A stretch of 64,000 bases of DNA from an uncultured Anaerolineae bacterium (GCA_903838415.1 CAILYI010000272.1:20927-84926); one strand, 5' to 3'. Numbered from the stretch's first letter, positions 1-10,071 are shown. Notes: generated by a model from the sequence alone, not told the origin. Numbers and translations: made by a program.

Positions 1-337
1 CAAAGGACAAGCCGCCCGCAGCCGAAATGGCGGATAACTGTCCCAGCGAGTGCCCGGCCATATAAACGGGAGACATGTTCGGTGCAAGGCTTTGAAAGGC
101 GCGGTAAGCGGCCAGGGAATGCGTAAAAAGCGCGGGCTGCGTGTTAAGCGTATCGTTCAGGTCAGAATCCGGGCCTTCCCACATGATTTTCGAAAAGGAA
201 AATCCCAGGACGGAATCGGCCTCGTCAAACACAACCCGGGCCGCTGGGAAAGCCGTCGCCAGGTCACGACCCATGCCGACGGCCTGCGAGCCTTGCCCGG
301 GGAAAACAAACGCGGTGGTTTTAGGATCAAAAGTCAT
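1..337 (-). CDS. fabD: Malonyl CoA-acyl carrier protein transacylase, N-terminal part (truncated by window edge)
   Basis: Reverse-strand translation MTFDPKTTAFVFPGQGSQAVGMGRDLA...MAGHSLGQLSA contains the FPGQGSQ and GHSLG motifs of FabD. Confidence 0.93.
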   Translation of the reverse strand, partial: MTFDPKTTAFVFPGQGSQAVGMGRDLATAFPAARVVFDEADSVLGFSFSKIMWEGPDSDLNDTLNTQPALFTHSLAAYRAFQSLAPNMSPVYMAGHSLGQLSAISAAGGLSF

Positions 338-440
338 TTTGCATTACTCCTCATGGGTGTCATCTTGCTTTGACGAGTTTTTCTGAGTTGAATCGAGCCA
401 GAAAAATTCTTCTGTGATGACACCAACAGCTTAAACACAA

Positions 441-465
441 ACGCGCCGTGTTGGTCACGGCGCGT
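441..465 (-). terminator. Perfect 10-bp hairpin between rpmF and fabD (possible terminator/attenuator)
   Basis: acgcgccgtg-ttggt-cacggcgcgt, followed on the minus strand by a weak T-rich tract. Confidence 0.5.
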
Positions 466-476
466 CGGCGTTTTCG

Positions 477-671
477 TTACGATTTCTTTTCTTTTTCAAC
501 CACGATCACTTCGCGGCCCTTGTAGTGCCCGCAGTTGGCGCAGACTACATGGGGCAGGCGCATCTGTCCGCAGTTGGGGCAGGCGGTCAGGTTGATGGCC
601 TGCAAAGCGTCTTGTGAGCGACGACGATCGCGGCGGCCTTTCGAGTGTTTGCGTTTTGGTTGTGGTGGCAT
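477..671 (-). CDS. rpmF: 50S ribosomal protein L32
   Basis: MPPQPKRKHSKGRRDRRRSQDAL...CPNCGQMRLPHVVCANCGHYKGREV; classic L32 with two CxxC motifs. Confidence 0.96.
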   Translation of the reverse strand: MPPQPKRKHSKGRRDRRRSQDALQAINLTACPNCGQMRLPHVVCANCGHYKGREVIVVEKEKKS

Positions 672-826
672 TCCTTACTCCTTTTACGATTGCATCCAGA
701 ATACTGGTTAGTCCCTGTTTAAGCGGACAGATTATAGCGGTGATATATTGCAGTGTCAAGCAAATTTTGATTTTTTTGATTTGTCAGATTCAGATTCATG
801 TGGTATACCAAAAACTTGGAGAAAAA

Positions 827-1762
827 ATGACTCTTAGACAACTCAGAAAACTACTCATTGGAATGACCATTACCGCGCTGATTATAACAGCCTGTACCGG
901 GGCGGAAACAAGCCCCACGCCAACCGAGGTTAGCATTGAAGCGATTTACACCGTCGCGGCGGCGACTGTCTTTGCCCAACAAACCGGCACCGCCAACGCG
1001 CAACCGCGGCAGACCATTACTCCCACCAGCACCATCACAGCGACCGGGACCATCACGCCAACCCCGGCCCCAACCCGGGCGGTATTTGTGCCAGTGATAC
1101 CGGCGGCCACCCTGGCCCTGGTCATCACCACCACCGGCACGCCCGGAACGCTGGTTCCGTCAGCGACAGCTACCTTCGGCGGAGTCGGATGTAACAACTC
1201 GGCCTTTATTCAGGATGTGACCATCCCCAATAACACCAAGCTGAATCCCGGGGAATCTTTTACCAAGACCTGGCGCATCAAAAACACGGGCAGCGGCGCC
1301 TGCACCTGGAACACCAACTATAAGTTCACTTTCATTGGCGGCAGCCTGTTTGGCAGCGACACGACGAAAATCCGCAAAACGATTCCGCCGGGAGCCACCA
1401 TGGATTTTTCGCTCAATATGGTGGCGCCGACCGTGCCGGGCACCTATACCAGCAACTGGCGTCTGGCGAGTGACGACGGCACCCTGTTTGGCTCGGGATT
1501 CAACGTGGTGATCATTATCCCAGGTGCGACAGCGACGCCCACATCGGCATCGGCAGCAACAGCGACAGCGACAACAGCTGCCGCCGCAACACAGACCATG
1601 GATGTCCCAGCCACTCAAACTGCCCTAGCGGCAACGCAAGCCGCTATCGCAGCAACCCAGACCTCCGCGGCGGCGACCCAAGCTGCAGCCGCAGCAACGG
1701 CCTCACAAGCCGCGGCAGACGCCTCAGCAACGGCCGCAGCCGCTCCGCCAGCTTCTCAGTAA
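827..1762 (+). CDS. Lipoprotein with NBR1-type (FW) Ig-like domain and Ala/Thr/Gln-rich C-terminal tail
   Basis: Lipobox LIITAC; ESFTKTWRIKNTGSGACTW...YKFTFIGG...GTYTSNWRLASDDGTLFG; start set at 827 because the annotated 614 start lacks a signal sequence. Confidence 0.8.
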   Translation: MTLRQLRKLLIGMTITALIITACTGAETSPTPTEVSIEAIYTVAAATVFAQQTGTANAQPRQTITPTSTITATGTITPTPAPTRAVFVPVIPAATLALVITTTGTPGTLVPSATATFGGVGCNNSAFIQDVTIPNNTKLNPGESFTKTWRIKNTGSGACTWNTNYKFTFIGGSLFGSDTTKIRKTIPPGATMDFSLNMVAPTVPGTYTSNWRLASDDGTLFGSGFNVVIIIPGATATPTSASAATATATTAAAATQTMDVPATQTALAATQAAIAATQTSAAATQAAAAATASQAAADASATAAAAPPASQ

Positions 1763-1763
1763 T

Positions 1764-1797
1764 AAAAAGAGCCGGGAAATTCCCGGCTCTTTTTTGT
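1764..1797 (+). terminator. Intrinsic terminator
   Basis: aaaaagagccgggaa-attcccggctctttttt. Confidence 0.9.
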
Positions 1798-1819
1798 TGT
1801 TTATCGCTGCGAAATAAGG

Positions 1820-2903
1820 CTACTCAGCCTGACGCAAAAACGATTCCATGAAGCCCATCAACGCGCCATCCAGCACTGACTGGGAATTGCCAACTTCATA
1901 GTCGGTGCGGTGGTCCTTGACAAGCTGATACGGATGCAAAACATACGAACGAATCTGGCTGCCCCATTCAGCTTTGGTGTAATCACCCTTCAAAACGGCA
2001 ATTTCCGCATCCTGCCGGGCTTGCTGGATTTGGAACAGGCGCGCGCGCAAAACCGACATGGCCGCTTCCTTGTTCTGCATCTGCGAACGCTCATTCTGAC
2101 AGGTCACCACCATTCCGCTGGGAATATGGGTCAGCCGAATAGCAGTGGAGTTTTTCTGCACGTTCTGTCCGCCCGCGCCAGATGAGCGGAATACATCAAT
2201 TTTCACATCGCTCGGGGAAATCGGCACTTCCGGGTTGTCCATGGCCACCTGCGGCAGCACTTCCACCAGGGCAAACGAGGTATGACGGCGATGGGCGGCA
2301 TCAAACGGCGAAAGTCGCACCAGGCGATGGACGCCCTTTTCGGAGCGCAAATAACCATAGGCATAGCGCCCACTGATGGAAATCGTACAGGATTTAATCC
2401 CGGCTTCCTCACCCGGCGTCAGGTCCAATATTTCAGTCTTAAAACCCTGGGTTTCCGCCCAACGCAAATACATGCGCTGGATCATTTCAGCCCAATCCTG
2501 GCTGTCGGTGCCGCCCGCCCCGGCATGGATCGCCAAGATGGCGTCACCTTCGTCATATTTACCAGAGAGCATGGCCGCAAAGGAACGCTTTTCGAGATCC
2601 TTTTCAATCGCGGCAACTTCCGTTTCGAGTTCAGCGCGCAGCGAGTCATCGCCCATCTCGGCCAACTCGCGCGCATCATCAATGCGATGCTTGAAAGAAA
2701 GCCAATATTCCGCTTCATCGCGTAAAGAAGCGGCTGCCTTGCTTATTTTTTGCGCCGCTTGTGGATCATCCCAAAAGTCGGGCGCGGCAATCTGTTTATC
2801 TAACTCAGTAAGTTGGGTTTCCTTTGACACCAAGTCAAAGTCGCACCATTAATTGCAAAGTCAGCTCCCCTGCTTGCTGCAAACGGTCGGTCAAGTCTTG
2901 CAT
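1820..2903 (-). CDS. prfB: Peptide chain release factor 2 (programmed +1 frameshift)
   Basis: GGQNVQKNSTAIRLTH motif. A 22-codon upstream frame (ATG at 2903, MQDLTDRLQQAGELTLQLMVRL) ends at CTT TGA C; +1 shift joins L-DLVSKETQLTELD. Confidence 0.95.
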
Positions 2904-2940
2904 GTTTCCTCCAAAATGGCAGGGCACAAACCGGGTGCCG

Positions 2941-3846
2941 CTACCCTAAAATTCCATCCACAAACGCATCCGGATCAAAAGGCACCAGGTCTTCTGGCTT
3001 TTCTCCCAAACCGGCATACAAAATCGGCAATCCCAGCTCACGTTGAATGGCAAAAGCCATGCCGCCGCGCGCCGAAGAATCGAGTTTCGATAAAATCACA
3101 CCATTGACCTTGACCGCCGCCTTAAAGGCCTTGGCCTGCATCAAAGCATTCTGCCCGGTGGTCGCATCCAACACCAACCAGACCGCGTGCGGAGCACCGT
3201 CCATGGCTTTGCCCACCACACGGTAAACCTTTTTTAATTCTTCCATTAGGTTAAAGCGGGTGTGCAAACGCCCGGCAGTATCAATCAGGATAATGTCCAC
3301 GCTGCGAGCGACGCCTGCCTGAACGGCGCTAAACGCCACTGCGCCGGGATCTGACTCAAAAGCGCCGGAGATCACCTCCACCTTGAGCCTGTCGCCCCAA
3401 ACCTGGAGCTGATCCACCGCTGCGGCGCGGAAAGTGTCCGCTGCGCCAAACAGGATCGTTTTTCCGTCCTGCATAAAGCGCTGGCCCAGTTTGGCCGCGG
3501 TGGTCGTCTTGCCCGAGCCATTCACTCCCACCAGCAGGATAATCGCCGGTTTATTGGAGAAAAAAGCTGCGGGTGGTGTTGAAAGCCGTGAGCGGAGTTC
3601 CGCCTTGAGAACGGATTGCAGCTCCGAAGCGCGAGTCAACCCGTCGCGACGTACCGCCGCTTTGAGCGCATCCAATACAGAAACTGTCATCTCCAACCCG
3701 AGGTCAGCCTGAATTAATAGCGCTTCCAAGTCATCCCAGGTATCGGATGTGATTTCAGTAGCACCAAGCAAACCCGCCAAACGCCCAAAAGCGGCTTTGG
3801 ATGTGCGCGAAAGACCTTGCTTCCATCGAGAGAAAAATTCTGTCAT
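2941..3846 (-). CDS. ftsY: Signal recognition particle receptor FtsY
   Basis: VGVNGSGKTTTAAKLG, DTFRAAAVDQL, DTAGRLHT, SKLDSSARGG motifs of the SRP GTPase family. Confidence 0.95.
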   Translation of the reverse strand: MTEFFSRWKQGLSRTSKAAFGRLAGLLGATEITSDTWDDLEALLIQADLGLEMTVSVLDALKAAVRRDGLTRASELQSVLKAELRSRLSTPPAAFFSNKPAIILLVGVNGSGKTTTAAKLGQRFMQDGKTILFGAADTFRAAAVDQLQVWGDRLKVEVISGAFESDPGAVAFSAVQAGVARSVDIILIDTAGRLHTRFNLMEELKKVYRVVGKAMDGAPHAVWLVLDATTGQNALMQAKAFKAAVKVNGVILSKLDSSARGGMAFAIQRELGLPILYAGLGEKPEDLVPFDPDAFVDGILG

Positions 3847-3888
3847 AGCGGCGGGATTATAACATGCTGTTTATGATATACTCGCCTC

Positions 3889-4344
3889 ATGAGCGTAGAA
3901 AAAACCACCAATTTGCTGAAAGAAATCAACGTAGCCTGGGACGGCGCCGACGGTTATTCTGCCGAGAATGAAGCTGGCGCAACCGTATTATTGGGCAAAG
4001 ACAGGACCGGCAAACCCGGAATCGGCCCAATGGAAATGCTGCTGGCTGGTCTGGCGGGCTGTACCGGCATGGACATCATTGAAATTCTCAAGAAGAAGCG
4101 CCAAATCCCCACTGAATTCAAAATCAAAGTCATCGGCAACCAGAAAATCGACACTTACCCGATGGTTTTCACCGATTTTCAGGTGGAATACTTGCTCTGG
4201 GGCGAAAACCTGGTGGAAAAAGACGTGGCGCAGGCCATCCAACTTTCGGAAGAGAAATACTGCTCCGTGGGCGGGACTTTATCTAAAGCGGGACCGATTC
4301 GCTCCACGTTTCGCATCTTGAAATCGGGCGAATCCGCTCAATAG
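3889..4344 (+). CDS. OsmC family protein
   Basis: GPMEMLLAGLAGCTGMDIIEILKKKRQ...EKYCSVGGTLSKAGPI; OsmC-type Cys motifs. Confidence 0.88.
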   Translation: MSVEKTTNLLKEINVAWDGADGYSAENEAGATVLLGKDRTGKPGIGPMEMLLAGLAGCTGMDIIEILKKKRQIPTEFKIKVIGNQKIDTYPMVFTDFQVEYLLWGENLVEKDVAQAIQLSEEKYCSVGGTLSKAGPIRSTFRILKSGESAQ

Positions 4345-4416
4345 TAAGCAACTTTACAGATTTTTTTGCATCTGATATGTTATCTCTCTTTGAATTAGCA
4401 GAAAGGTATATAACTT

Positions 4417-4761
4417 ATGTTTGACGCTCCCGTTCATGTCAGTGATGCCGCTTTTGAACAAACCGTCTTGAAATCCCCAACCCCCGTGATTGTCGATTTT
4501 TGGGCGCCGTGGTGCGGCCCATGCAAAATGGTCGCCCCCATTCTGGATAAACTGGCCAAGGAATACGCCGGAAAAGTCCTGGTAGCCAAAGTCAACACCG
4601 ATGACAATCCTGAGTGGGCGCAGAAATACGGCGTTCAGGGCATTCCCACAATGTTATTCATCTCTGGTGGTAAAATTATTCACCGTCAGGTAGGCGCACT
4701 ACCCGAACGAATGCTGAAGGAAGCAGTGGCGCAATTTCTGGAAGTCGCCGGGCAGAATTAA
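4417..4761 (+). CDS. trxA: Thioredoxin
   Basis: DFWAPWCGPCKMVAPILDKLAKEYAGK...GIPTMLF. Confidence 0.95.
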   Translation: MFDAPVHVSDAAFEQTVLKSPTPVIVDFWAPWCGPCKMVAPILDKLAKEYAGKVLVAKVNTDDNPEWAQKYGVQGIPTMLFISGGKIIHRQVGALPERMLKEAVAQFLEVAGQN

Positions 4762-4852
4762 TCCCAGCGTCTCCCCAAAATGCAAGCTCCCCGACCTAAA
4801 AGCGACAGGATATTCCAACATTTTTAGGTAGGCCGGGCACGAAAATCAAGTC

Positions 4853-4880
4853 CCGCAGAAACATGCGGGGCTTTTTATTG
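4853..4880 (+). terminator. Intrinsic terminator
   Basis: cccgca-gaaaca-tgcgggg-ctttttatt. Confidence 0.75.
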
Positions 4881-4896
4881 CAAAGGATAAGTTTAT

Positions 4897-5454
4897 ATGA
4901 AGCAAGTCAGTTTCCTGTTGGTTTTGATGTTCCTTCTTACAGCCTGCGGGGCGGCGCCCACGCCTGCGGCGGCAACGCCGGATGTTCAAGCCACCATCAG
5001 CGCCTATTCAGGCACCATGGTGGCCGCCACGCTGACAGCGCAGCCCACCAATACCCTCGTCCCGACAAATACTCCGCTGCCCACTGGAACGCCCACGCCA
5101 ACCGAAACTGTCACGCCTGAAATACTGATTCCCACTGCCACGCAGACAGCGTTTGTGGGATCATTTGTCCCGGGCAACACTGAAGGGTTGCCGACCGGGC
5201 TGATCAGAGTGGAAAATTACACCGGCCAGGAGCTGGTCTTTACGATGGACGGCGTCACCAAAACGAGGAGCGTGCCGGTTTATGTGTCCTGGAAAATTAA
5301 CGGCGTCTACATGTTCTCTATTCCCTGGGGAACCTATAACTATCGTATCGTGATAGGCGATAAAAGAACACTTACTGGAATTGTGGGCATTGCCAACAAG
5401 GACAAGACCACTTTCAAGGTGTATAACAACAAGGTAGCCATCCTCGGTCCGTAG
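4897..5454 (+). CDS. Putative lipoprotein with Thr/Pro-rich linker
   Basis: MKQVSFLLVLMFLLTACG lipobox; TPTPTETVTPE linker. Confidence 0.75.
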   Translation: MKQVSFLLVLMFLLTACGAAPTPAAATPDVQATISAYSGTMVAATLTAQPTNTLVPTNTPLPTGTPTPTETVTPEILIPTATQTAFVGSFVPGNTEGLPTGLIRVENYTGQELVFTMDGVTKTRSVPVYVSWKINGVYMFSIPWGTYNYRIVIGDKRTLTGIVGIANKDKTTFKVYNNKVAILGP

Positions 5455-5466
5455 CCGAGGGAGAAA

Positions 5467-5512
5467 TTAATCAAAAAGCGGGCGGTGAAAAAACCGCTCG
5501 CTTTTTGATTAA
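5467..5512. terminator. Bidirectional terminator between convergent genes
   Basis: ttaatcaaaaagcgggcggt...accgctcgctttttgattaa long inverted repeat with A- and T-tracts. Confidence 0.9.
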
Positions 5513-5526
5513 CGACTGGCTTGTGA

Positions 5527-6810
5527 TTAATGCTCGGTCAGGCGTTCAATGCGCGCACCCAAAGCACGCAGCTTCCCATCCACATCTTCGTAACCGCGAT
5601 CGATCTGGCCAACGTTGCGAATAACGGAAGTTCCATTCGCAGCCAGGGCTGCCAGAACCAGCGTCATCCCGGCGCGGATATCAGGGCTTTCCACTTTTTC
5701 GCCGGATAACCTGGCCGGACCGGTGACAATGCAGCGATGTGGATCGCACAACACAATCTGCGCACCCATACTGACCAGCTTATCGATAAAAAACATGCGG
5801 CTGGGATACATCCAGTCATGAAACAGGACGCTGCCTTTGGCCTGAGTGGCGATCGCAATCGCAATGCTCATTAAATCGGTTGGAAACGCCGGCCAGATAT
5901 TGGTCTTAATCTCCGGGATGGCGTTGCCCAGGTCAGGCTCAATCTCAAGCCGCTGCTCCGCCGGGACGACAATATCGTCACCATCTTCCCGCCAATCCAC
6001 GCCCAGGCGATTAAAAACAATCCGGATCATGCCCAAATAGTGCGCCCCGGCATTATGAATACGCACTTCCCCGCGCGTGACCACTGCCGCGCCAACAAAG
6101 CTGATGACTTCGAGATAATCTGGCCCGATGGTAAATTCGCCGCCATGCAGACGATCGACGCCTTCAATATGCAGTGTGTTCGAGCCAATTCCATCAATTT
6201 TTGCGCCTAAAATATTGAGCAGCTGGCATAATTCCTGGACATGCGGCTCGGAGGCTGCGTTGCGCAGGATCGTCATGCCTTTGGCCAGGGAAGCCGCCAT
6301 AATGGCATTTTCCGTGCCGGTAACGCTGGCTTCATCCAACAGAATATCGGCGCCCTTCAAACCAGAGGCTTTAAACTCGAACGAACGATCATAACTGACC
6401 TCGGCGCCCATTTGTCGTAAAGCCCAGATGTGCGTATCCACGCGCCGACGGCCAATCACATCTCCGCCGGGCGGTGGCAGTTTGAGCACCCCGGCGCGGG
6501 CGGTCATCGGCCCTGCCAGCAGGATGGAGGCCCGGATACGGCGAGACAGGTCCGGGTCGAGATCCGCTGGGCGCACCAGTTTGGCGGTCACCCGCCACGA
6601 GCGATTCCCCAGATCATCCAGGGTGACTCCCAGACTTTCGAGCATCCTGCGCATGTCCATAACGTCCCGAATTTGCGGAACGTTATGCAAGATGACCGGC
6701 TCCTCTGTCAGCAGGCAGGCAGCCAGCAAAGGCAGAGCCGCATTTTTGTTTCCAGACGGGGTAATTTCGCCATTAAGCGGCAAACCACCTTCAATCACAA
6801 ATTTTTCCAT
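5527..6810 (-). CDS. murA: UDP-N-acetylglucosamine 1-carboxyvinyltransferase (Cys->Asp active-site variant)
   Basis: MEKFVIEGGLPLNGEITPSGNKNAALPLLAA; LPPPGGDVIGRRRVDTHI loop; RAGMTLVLAALAANG. Confidence 0.94.
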   Translation of the reverse strand: MEKFVIEGGLPLNGEITPSGNKNAALPLLAACLLTEEPVILHNVPQIRDVMDMRRMLESLGVTLDDLGNRSWRVTAKLVRPADLDPDLSRRIRASILLAGPMTARAGVLKLPPPGGDVIGRRRVDTHIWALRQMGAEVSYDRSFEFKASGLKGADILLDEASVTGTENAIMAASLAKGMTILRNAASEPHVQELCQLLNILGAKIDGIGSNTLHIEGVDRLHGGEFTIGPDYLEVISFVGAAVVTRGEVRIHNAGAHYLGMIRIVFNRLGVDWREDGDDIVVPAEQRLEIEPDLGNAIPEIKTNIWPAFPTDLMSIAIAIATQAKGSVLFHDWMYPSRMFFIDKLVSMGAQIVLCDPHRCIVTGPARLSGEKVESPDIRAGMTLVLAALAANGTSVIRNVGQIDRGYEDVDGKLRALGARIERLTEH

Positions 6811-6920
6811 GGTCGTCTCCGATTTTGTAATTTTATTGTAAACCTGGAACGGACGTGCGAGGATAAAACTGGAGTACTATTATCTAAAAGGAATATTTAA
6901 TTGGGTATAATGGCATAATT

Positions 6921-7688
6921 ATGGAACTATTTTTCGCAGGACTCACTGGCCTGATTGCAGGCATATTGGTCAATTATCTCGCAGATGTCCTTCCGACTTT
7001 GCGCAAACTAGCTCAGCCGGTTTGCATTCAGTGCGGCACACATTATAGCTGGAAAGATTATATCCTTGTAAAAGCGTGCCCAAATTGCAAAAAAGCACGT
7101 TCCTGGCGAACTTACGTCGCCCTGGCAGCAGGAATTGGCATTTCGCTGGCTCTGTGGCTCAATCCGCCCACCCGCATGGGTTACTGGCTGGGATTAATTG
7201 TCCTGGTATTCTTTGGGCTGGTTGTTGTGATTGACATCGAACATCGCCTGATTATGCATGTTGTCACCCTGGCCGGTGCGTTTCTGGGAGTGATCACTGG
7301 AACAATCCGCTATAACCTGGTTACCTCGCTTTTGGGCGGATTGGCGGGCCTGGGAATTATGCTCGTGTTCTACGGATTTGGCGTGCTTTTTGCGCGCTAT
7401 CGGGCCCGCAAACTTGGGACGGATGACGGTGAGGAAGCGCTCGGCTTTGGAGATGTCACCCTTTCGGCGGTTCTTGGGTTGATGTTGGGCTGGCCGGTCA
7501 TCCTGTATGGCATCATGATCGGTGTGCTGGCAGGCGGAATAATCAGCATTGTGCTGGTGATCGTTCTGATAATCCTGCGACGCTACGAAACGATGAACGT
7601 GTTTACCGCCTATGGACCCTACCTGGTACTCGGCGCAGTCCTGCTGATGTATTTTCCACACGCCATTACAGTTTTGTTTGGAAAGTAA
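6921..7688 (+). CDS. Prepilin peptidase (A24 family)
   Basis: CxxC pairs (CIQCG, CPNCK), VVIDIEHRLI and LGFGDVTLSAVLGLMLGWP motifs; multiple TM segments. Confidence 0.88.
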   Translation: MELFFAGLTGLIAGILVNYLADVLPTLRKLAQPVCIQCGTHYSWKDYILVKACPNCKKARSWRTYVALAAGIGISLALWLNPPTRMGYWLGLIVLVFFGLVVVIDIEHRLIMHVVTLAGAFLGVITGTIRYNLVTSLLGGLAGLGIMLVFYGFGVLFARYRARKLGTDDGEEALGFGDVTLSAVLGLMLGWPVILYGIMIGVLAGGIISIVLVIVLIILRRYETMNVFTAYGPYLVLGAVLLMYFPHAITVLFGK

Positions 7689-7774
7689 CTCATAGTACCA
7701 AGGTAGGATTTGTTAAGGTGGCGGTATACGTTAAAATGTGATTAGTCGTAAATTACCTATATCCAGAAATTCAG

Positions 7775-8455
7775 TTGGAAAAAATGCAAAACAATAAAAA
7801 ACGGATGTTTTTTGACGCAGTAGGCAGGAGTAAAGGGCAAAGCTTTGTTGAATTAGCCCTAATTTTTTCCATTCTCATAACCCTGATGGCTGGGATGGTT
7901 GAGTTCGGCAACCTGCTGAATCAGTACATCAATGTCGTGGACGGCGCGCGCGAGGGCGCGCGCTTTGGCAGCAATGATGATCCGTTTACCACTGAAAGCG
8001 ATGGCGTGACGCCCCATTACGAAACCTTTTTTGGCCAAATTTACACCATCATTCAAGGGGAATATGACTCGAGCGGCGCACAATTATCAAAAGGCGCGAT
8101 CAATCCCATCGTTTTGGATGAAAATCCTGATTCCACGGATGATATTTTGGTGACTTTTTTCAGCATTACCGGCAACAAAACCTCAGGCGCCAAGGGAATT
8201 GTACGCTTCGAAAGCGCGGCGGGCAGCCGATATAATAAAGCGACTACTGAATCCAAATTTACCAACGATCAGATCCTCGACATGGTGGATGGGTTCGCTC
8301 CCAGCACCGGCGTTCTCCTGGTTGAGATTTTTTATTCTTACAATCAGATTCTAAAACTTTTCAGCTTCACCGGTATTCCTGACCCGGTCAATTTACATGC
8401 CTATTCCATCATGCCGCTATCAGCCGCAGAGCCCACCCCCACTCCACGGCCATAA
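7775..8455 (+). CDS. TadE-like pilus assembly/secreted protein
   Basis: KGQSFVELALIFSILITLMAGMVEFGNLLNQYINVVDGAREGARFG N-terminal TadE-type segment. Confidence 0.8.
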   Translation: MEKMQNNKKRMFFDAVGRSKGQSFVELALIFSILITLMAGMVEFGNLLNQYINVVDGAREGARFGSNDDPFTTESDGVTPHYETFFGQIYTIIQGEYDSSGAQLSKGAINPIVLDENPDSTDDILVTFFSITGNKTSGAKGIVRFESAAGSRYNKATTESKFTNDQILDMVDGFAPSTGVLLVEIFYSYNQILKLFSFTGIPDPVNLHAYSIMPLSAAEPTPTPRP

Positions 8456-8471
8456 TTTAAAAGGTATCTTG

Positions 8472-10040
8472 ATGAAACTACTACCCATTCCGACCCAAAA
8501 ACGAGAAAAAGGCCAGATCCTTGTGGTTCTGGCGCTTACATTTATAGGTTTGGTCGCCATTATTGGTCTGGCTATTGACACGGGATTTATGTACGTCAGC
8601 TATGCGCGCCTGCGACGAGGTGTGGATGCTGCCGCGTTGGGCGCCACCTCGCAATACAAGAAAAACGCCACCGCCGAAGATCTTGAAAAATCCGCCCGGC
8701 AATTCCTCGTCCTGAATGGAGTTCCGGACGATAACCTGACCGCGCAGGTTGAAACCTGCGATTCGTCACTGCTTGCGCTGGGTGATGGCGTGGGCGACCC
8801 CACACTTTGCACAACACCGCGCCGAAAACTGGTACGCGTAACGGCACGGGAAGATGTGCCGATGTTTTTCCTATCCGTGCTTGGCGTCCAAAGTGTACCG
8901 ATCTCGGTAAACTCAGTTTCAGAAGCCGCCTCGGTGGATGTGGTCCTCGTGATCGATCGCTCCGAATCGATGGGCGAGTTGAAACCTGACGGCACAAAAT
9001 ATTCGATCCCCTCGACAAACCTTGACCCATTTATATGCAACAGCGACCACCCTGATTCTGCGAGTATTCCAGACGGCAGCGATCCCAGCCTGTGGACCGG
9101 GAACTGTCATCCGTTCCAGGAAGTGAAAGCCGCAGCGTTGAGCTTCGTCAACGAATTTATGGATCCGCCATATGACCGGGTTGGCATCGTGGTGTTCGAC
9201 AATAAGCCACTCATGGTCAATTTCGGCACAGACGCCTCCCCTGAATACATGTCTGGGGATGCTGATACCGTCAAGCAGGCTATCAGAAATTTGTGGATGT
9301 ACGACGGCTTCCACGATACCGGCAGTGGCAACGATCTGCGCAAGGCCGATCAATACTTCGAATGGCAAACCGACCCTGTCACTGGCGATTTAACAAAGAT
9401 GGCAATCAAAGGCATGGAATGCCCCTATTTTCAAGGTGGGGTGGTCCCCGAGGGCGTATCGCCCTGTCGCCTGACAAACTCGGGGGGGCAATATTATTAT
9501 ATTGACTGCGCGGGTTATTATCTCTCTCCGCTGGATGGTCAGAAATGCGGTTCGACCAATATTGGCGGAGGGCTGAATTACGCTTCTGTAATCATCTCCA
9601 ACTACGGACGTCAGGAATCTTTATGGGTCACCATCTTGCTGACGGATGGTGTTCCCAACGCCGGTTATACCGGGGATACGCCTCCCAACCCGATTTGCCC
9701 GGCCTACTCCCGCGTGCGCGTGCCTTTCTGCCGCGATACCGATTCCAGCGTCAGGCATAATTCATCCAATACTGCCCTGTACGATACGGACGACTACGCT
9801 CGCGACCAGGCGGATATCCTATCGGACGGCGTTCACTCACTCATCTTTGCCATCGGTCTTGGATCGAAAGTTACCAATGACACCACGAAAGATGCAGGCA
9901 CGGATCCAGCCGGATCCAGCCTGCTGACATATATTGCTGAAAAAGGGCTCACCGGCGGTTATTATCAAGCCGATGCCAATGAACTCAATAAAATTTTCCT
10001 GGCGATCGCCAATAAAATTGCCACCCGCCTGACGCGCTAA
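8472..10040 (+). CDS. TadG-like protein with von Willebrand factor A domain
   Basis: EKGQILVVLALTFIGLVAIIGLAIDTGFMYVSYARLRRGVDAAAL; MIDAS motif VLVIDRSESMG. Confidence 0.85.
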   Translation: MKLLPIPTQKREKGQILVVLALTFIGLVAIIGLAIDTGFMYVSYARLRRGVDAAALGATSQYKKNATAEDLEKSARQFLVLNGVPDDNLTAQVETCDSSLLALGDGVGDPTLCTTPRRKLVRVTAREDVPMFFLSVLGVQSVPISVNSVSEAASVDVVLVIDRSESMGELKPDGTKYSIPSTNLDPFICNSDHPDSASIPDGSDPSLWTGNCHPFQEVKAAALSFVNEFMDPPYDRVGIVVFDNKPLMVNFGTDASPEYMSGDADTVKQAIRNLWMYDGFHDTGSGNDLRKADQYFEWQTDPVTGDLTKMAIKGMECPYFQGGVVPEGVSPCRLTNSGGQYYYIDCAGYYLSPLDGQKCGSTNIGGGLNYASVIISNYGRQESLWVTILLTDGVPNAGYTGDTPPNPICPAYSRVRVPFCRDTDSSVRHNSSNTALYDTDDYARDQADILSDGVHSLIFAIGLGSKVTNDTTKDAGTDPAGSSLLTYIAEKGLTGGYYQADANELNKIFLAIANKIATRLTR

Positions 10041-10071
10041 TCTTATCCACCTTATCTGACAGGGTAATCTC

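Noticed and set aside
614-826. N-terminal extension of the 614-1762 ORF
   Set aside because: Overlaps rpmF and places the lipobox signal internally; ATG at 827 gives a proper lipoprotein signal peptide.
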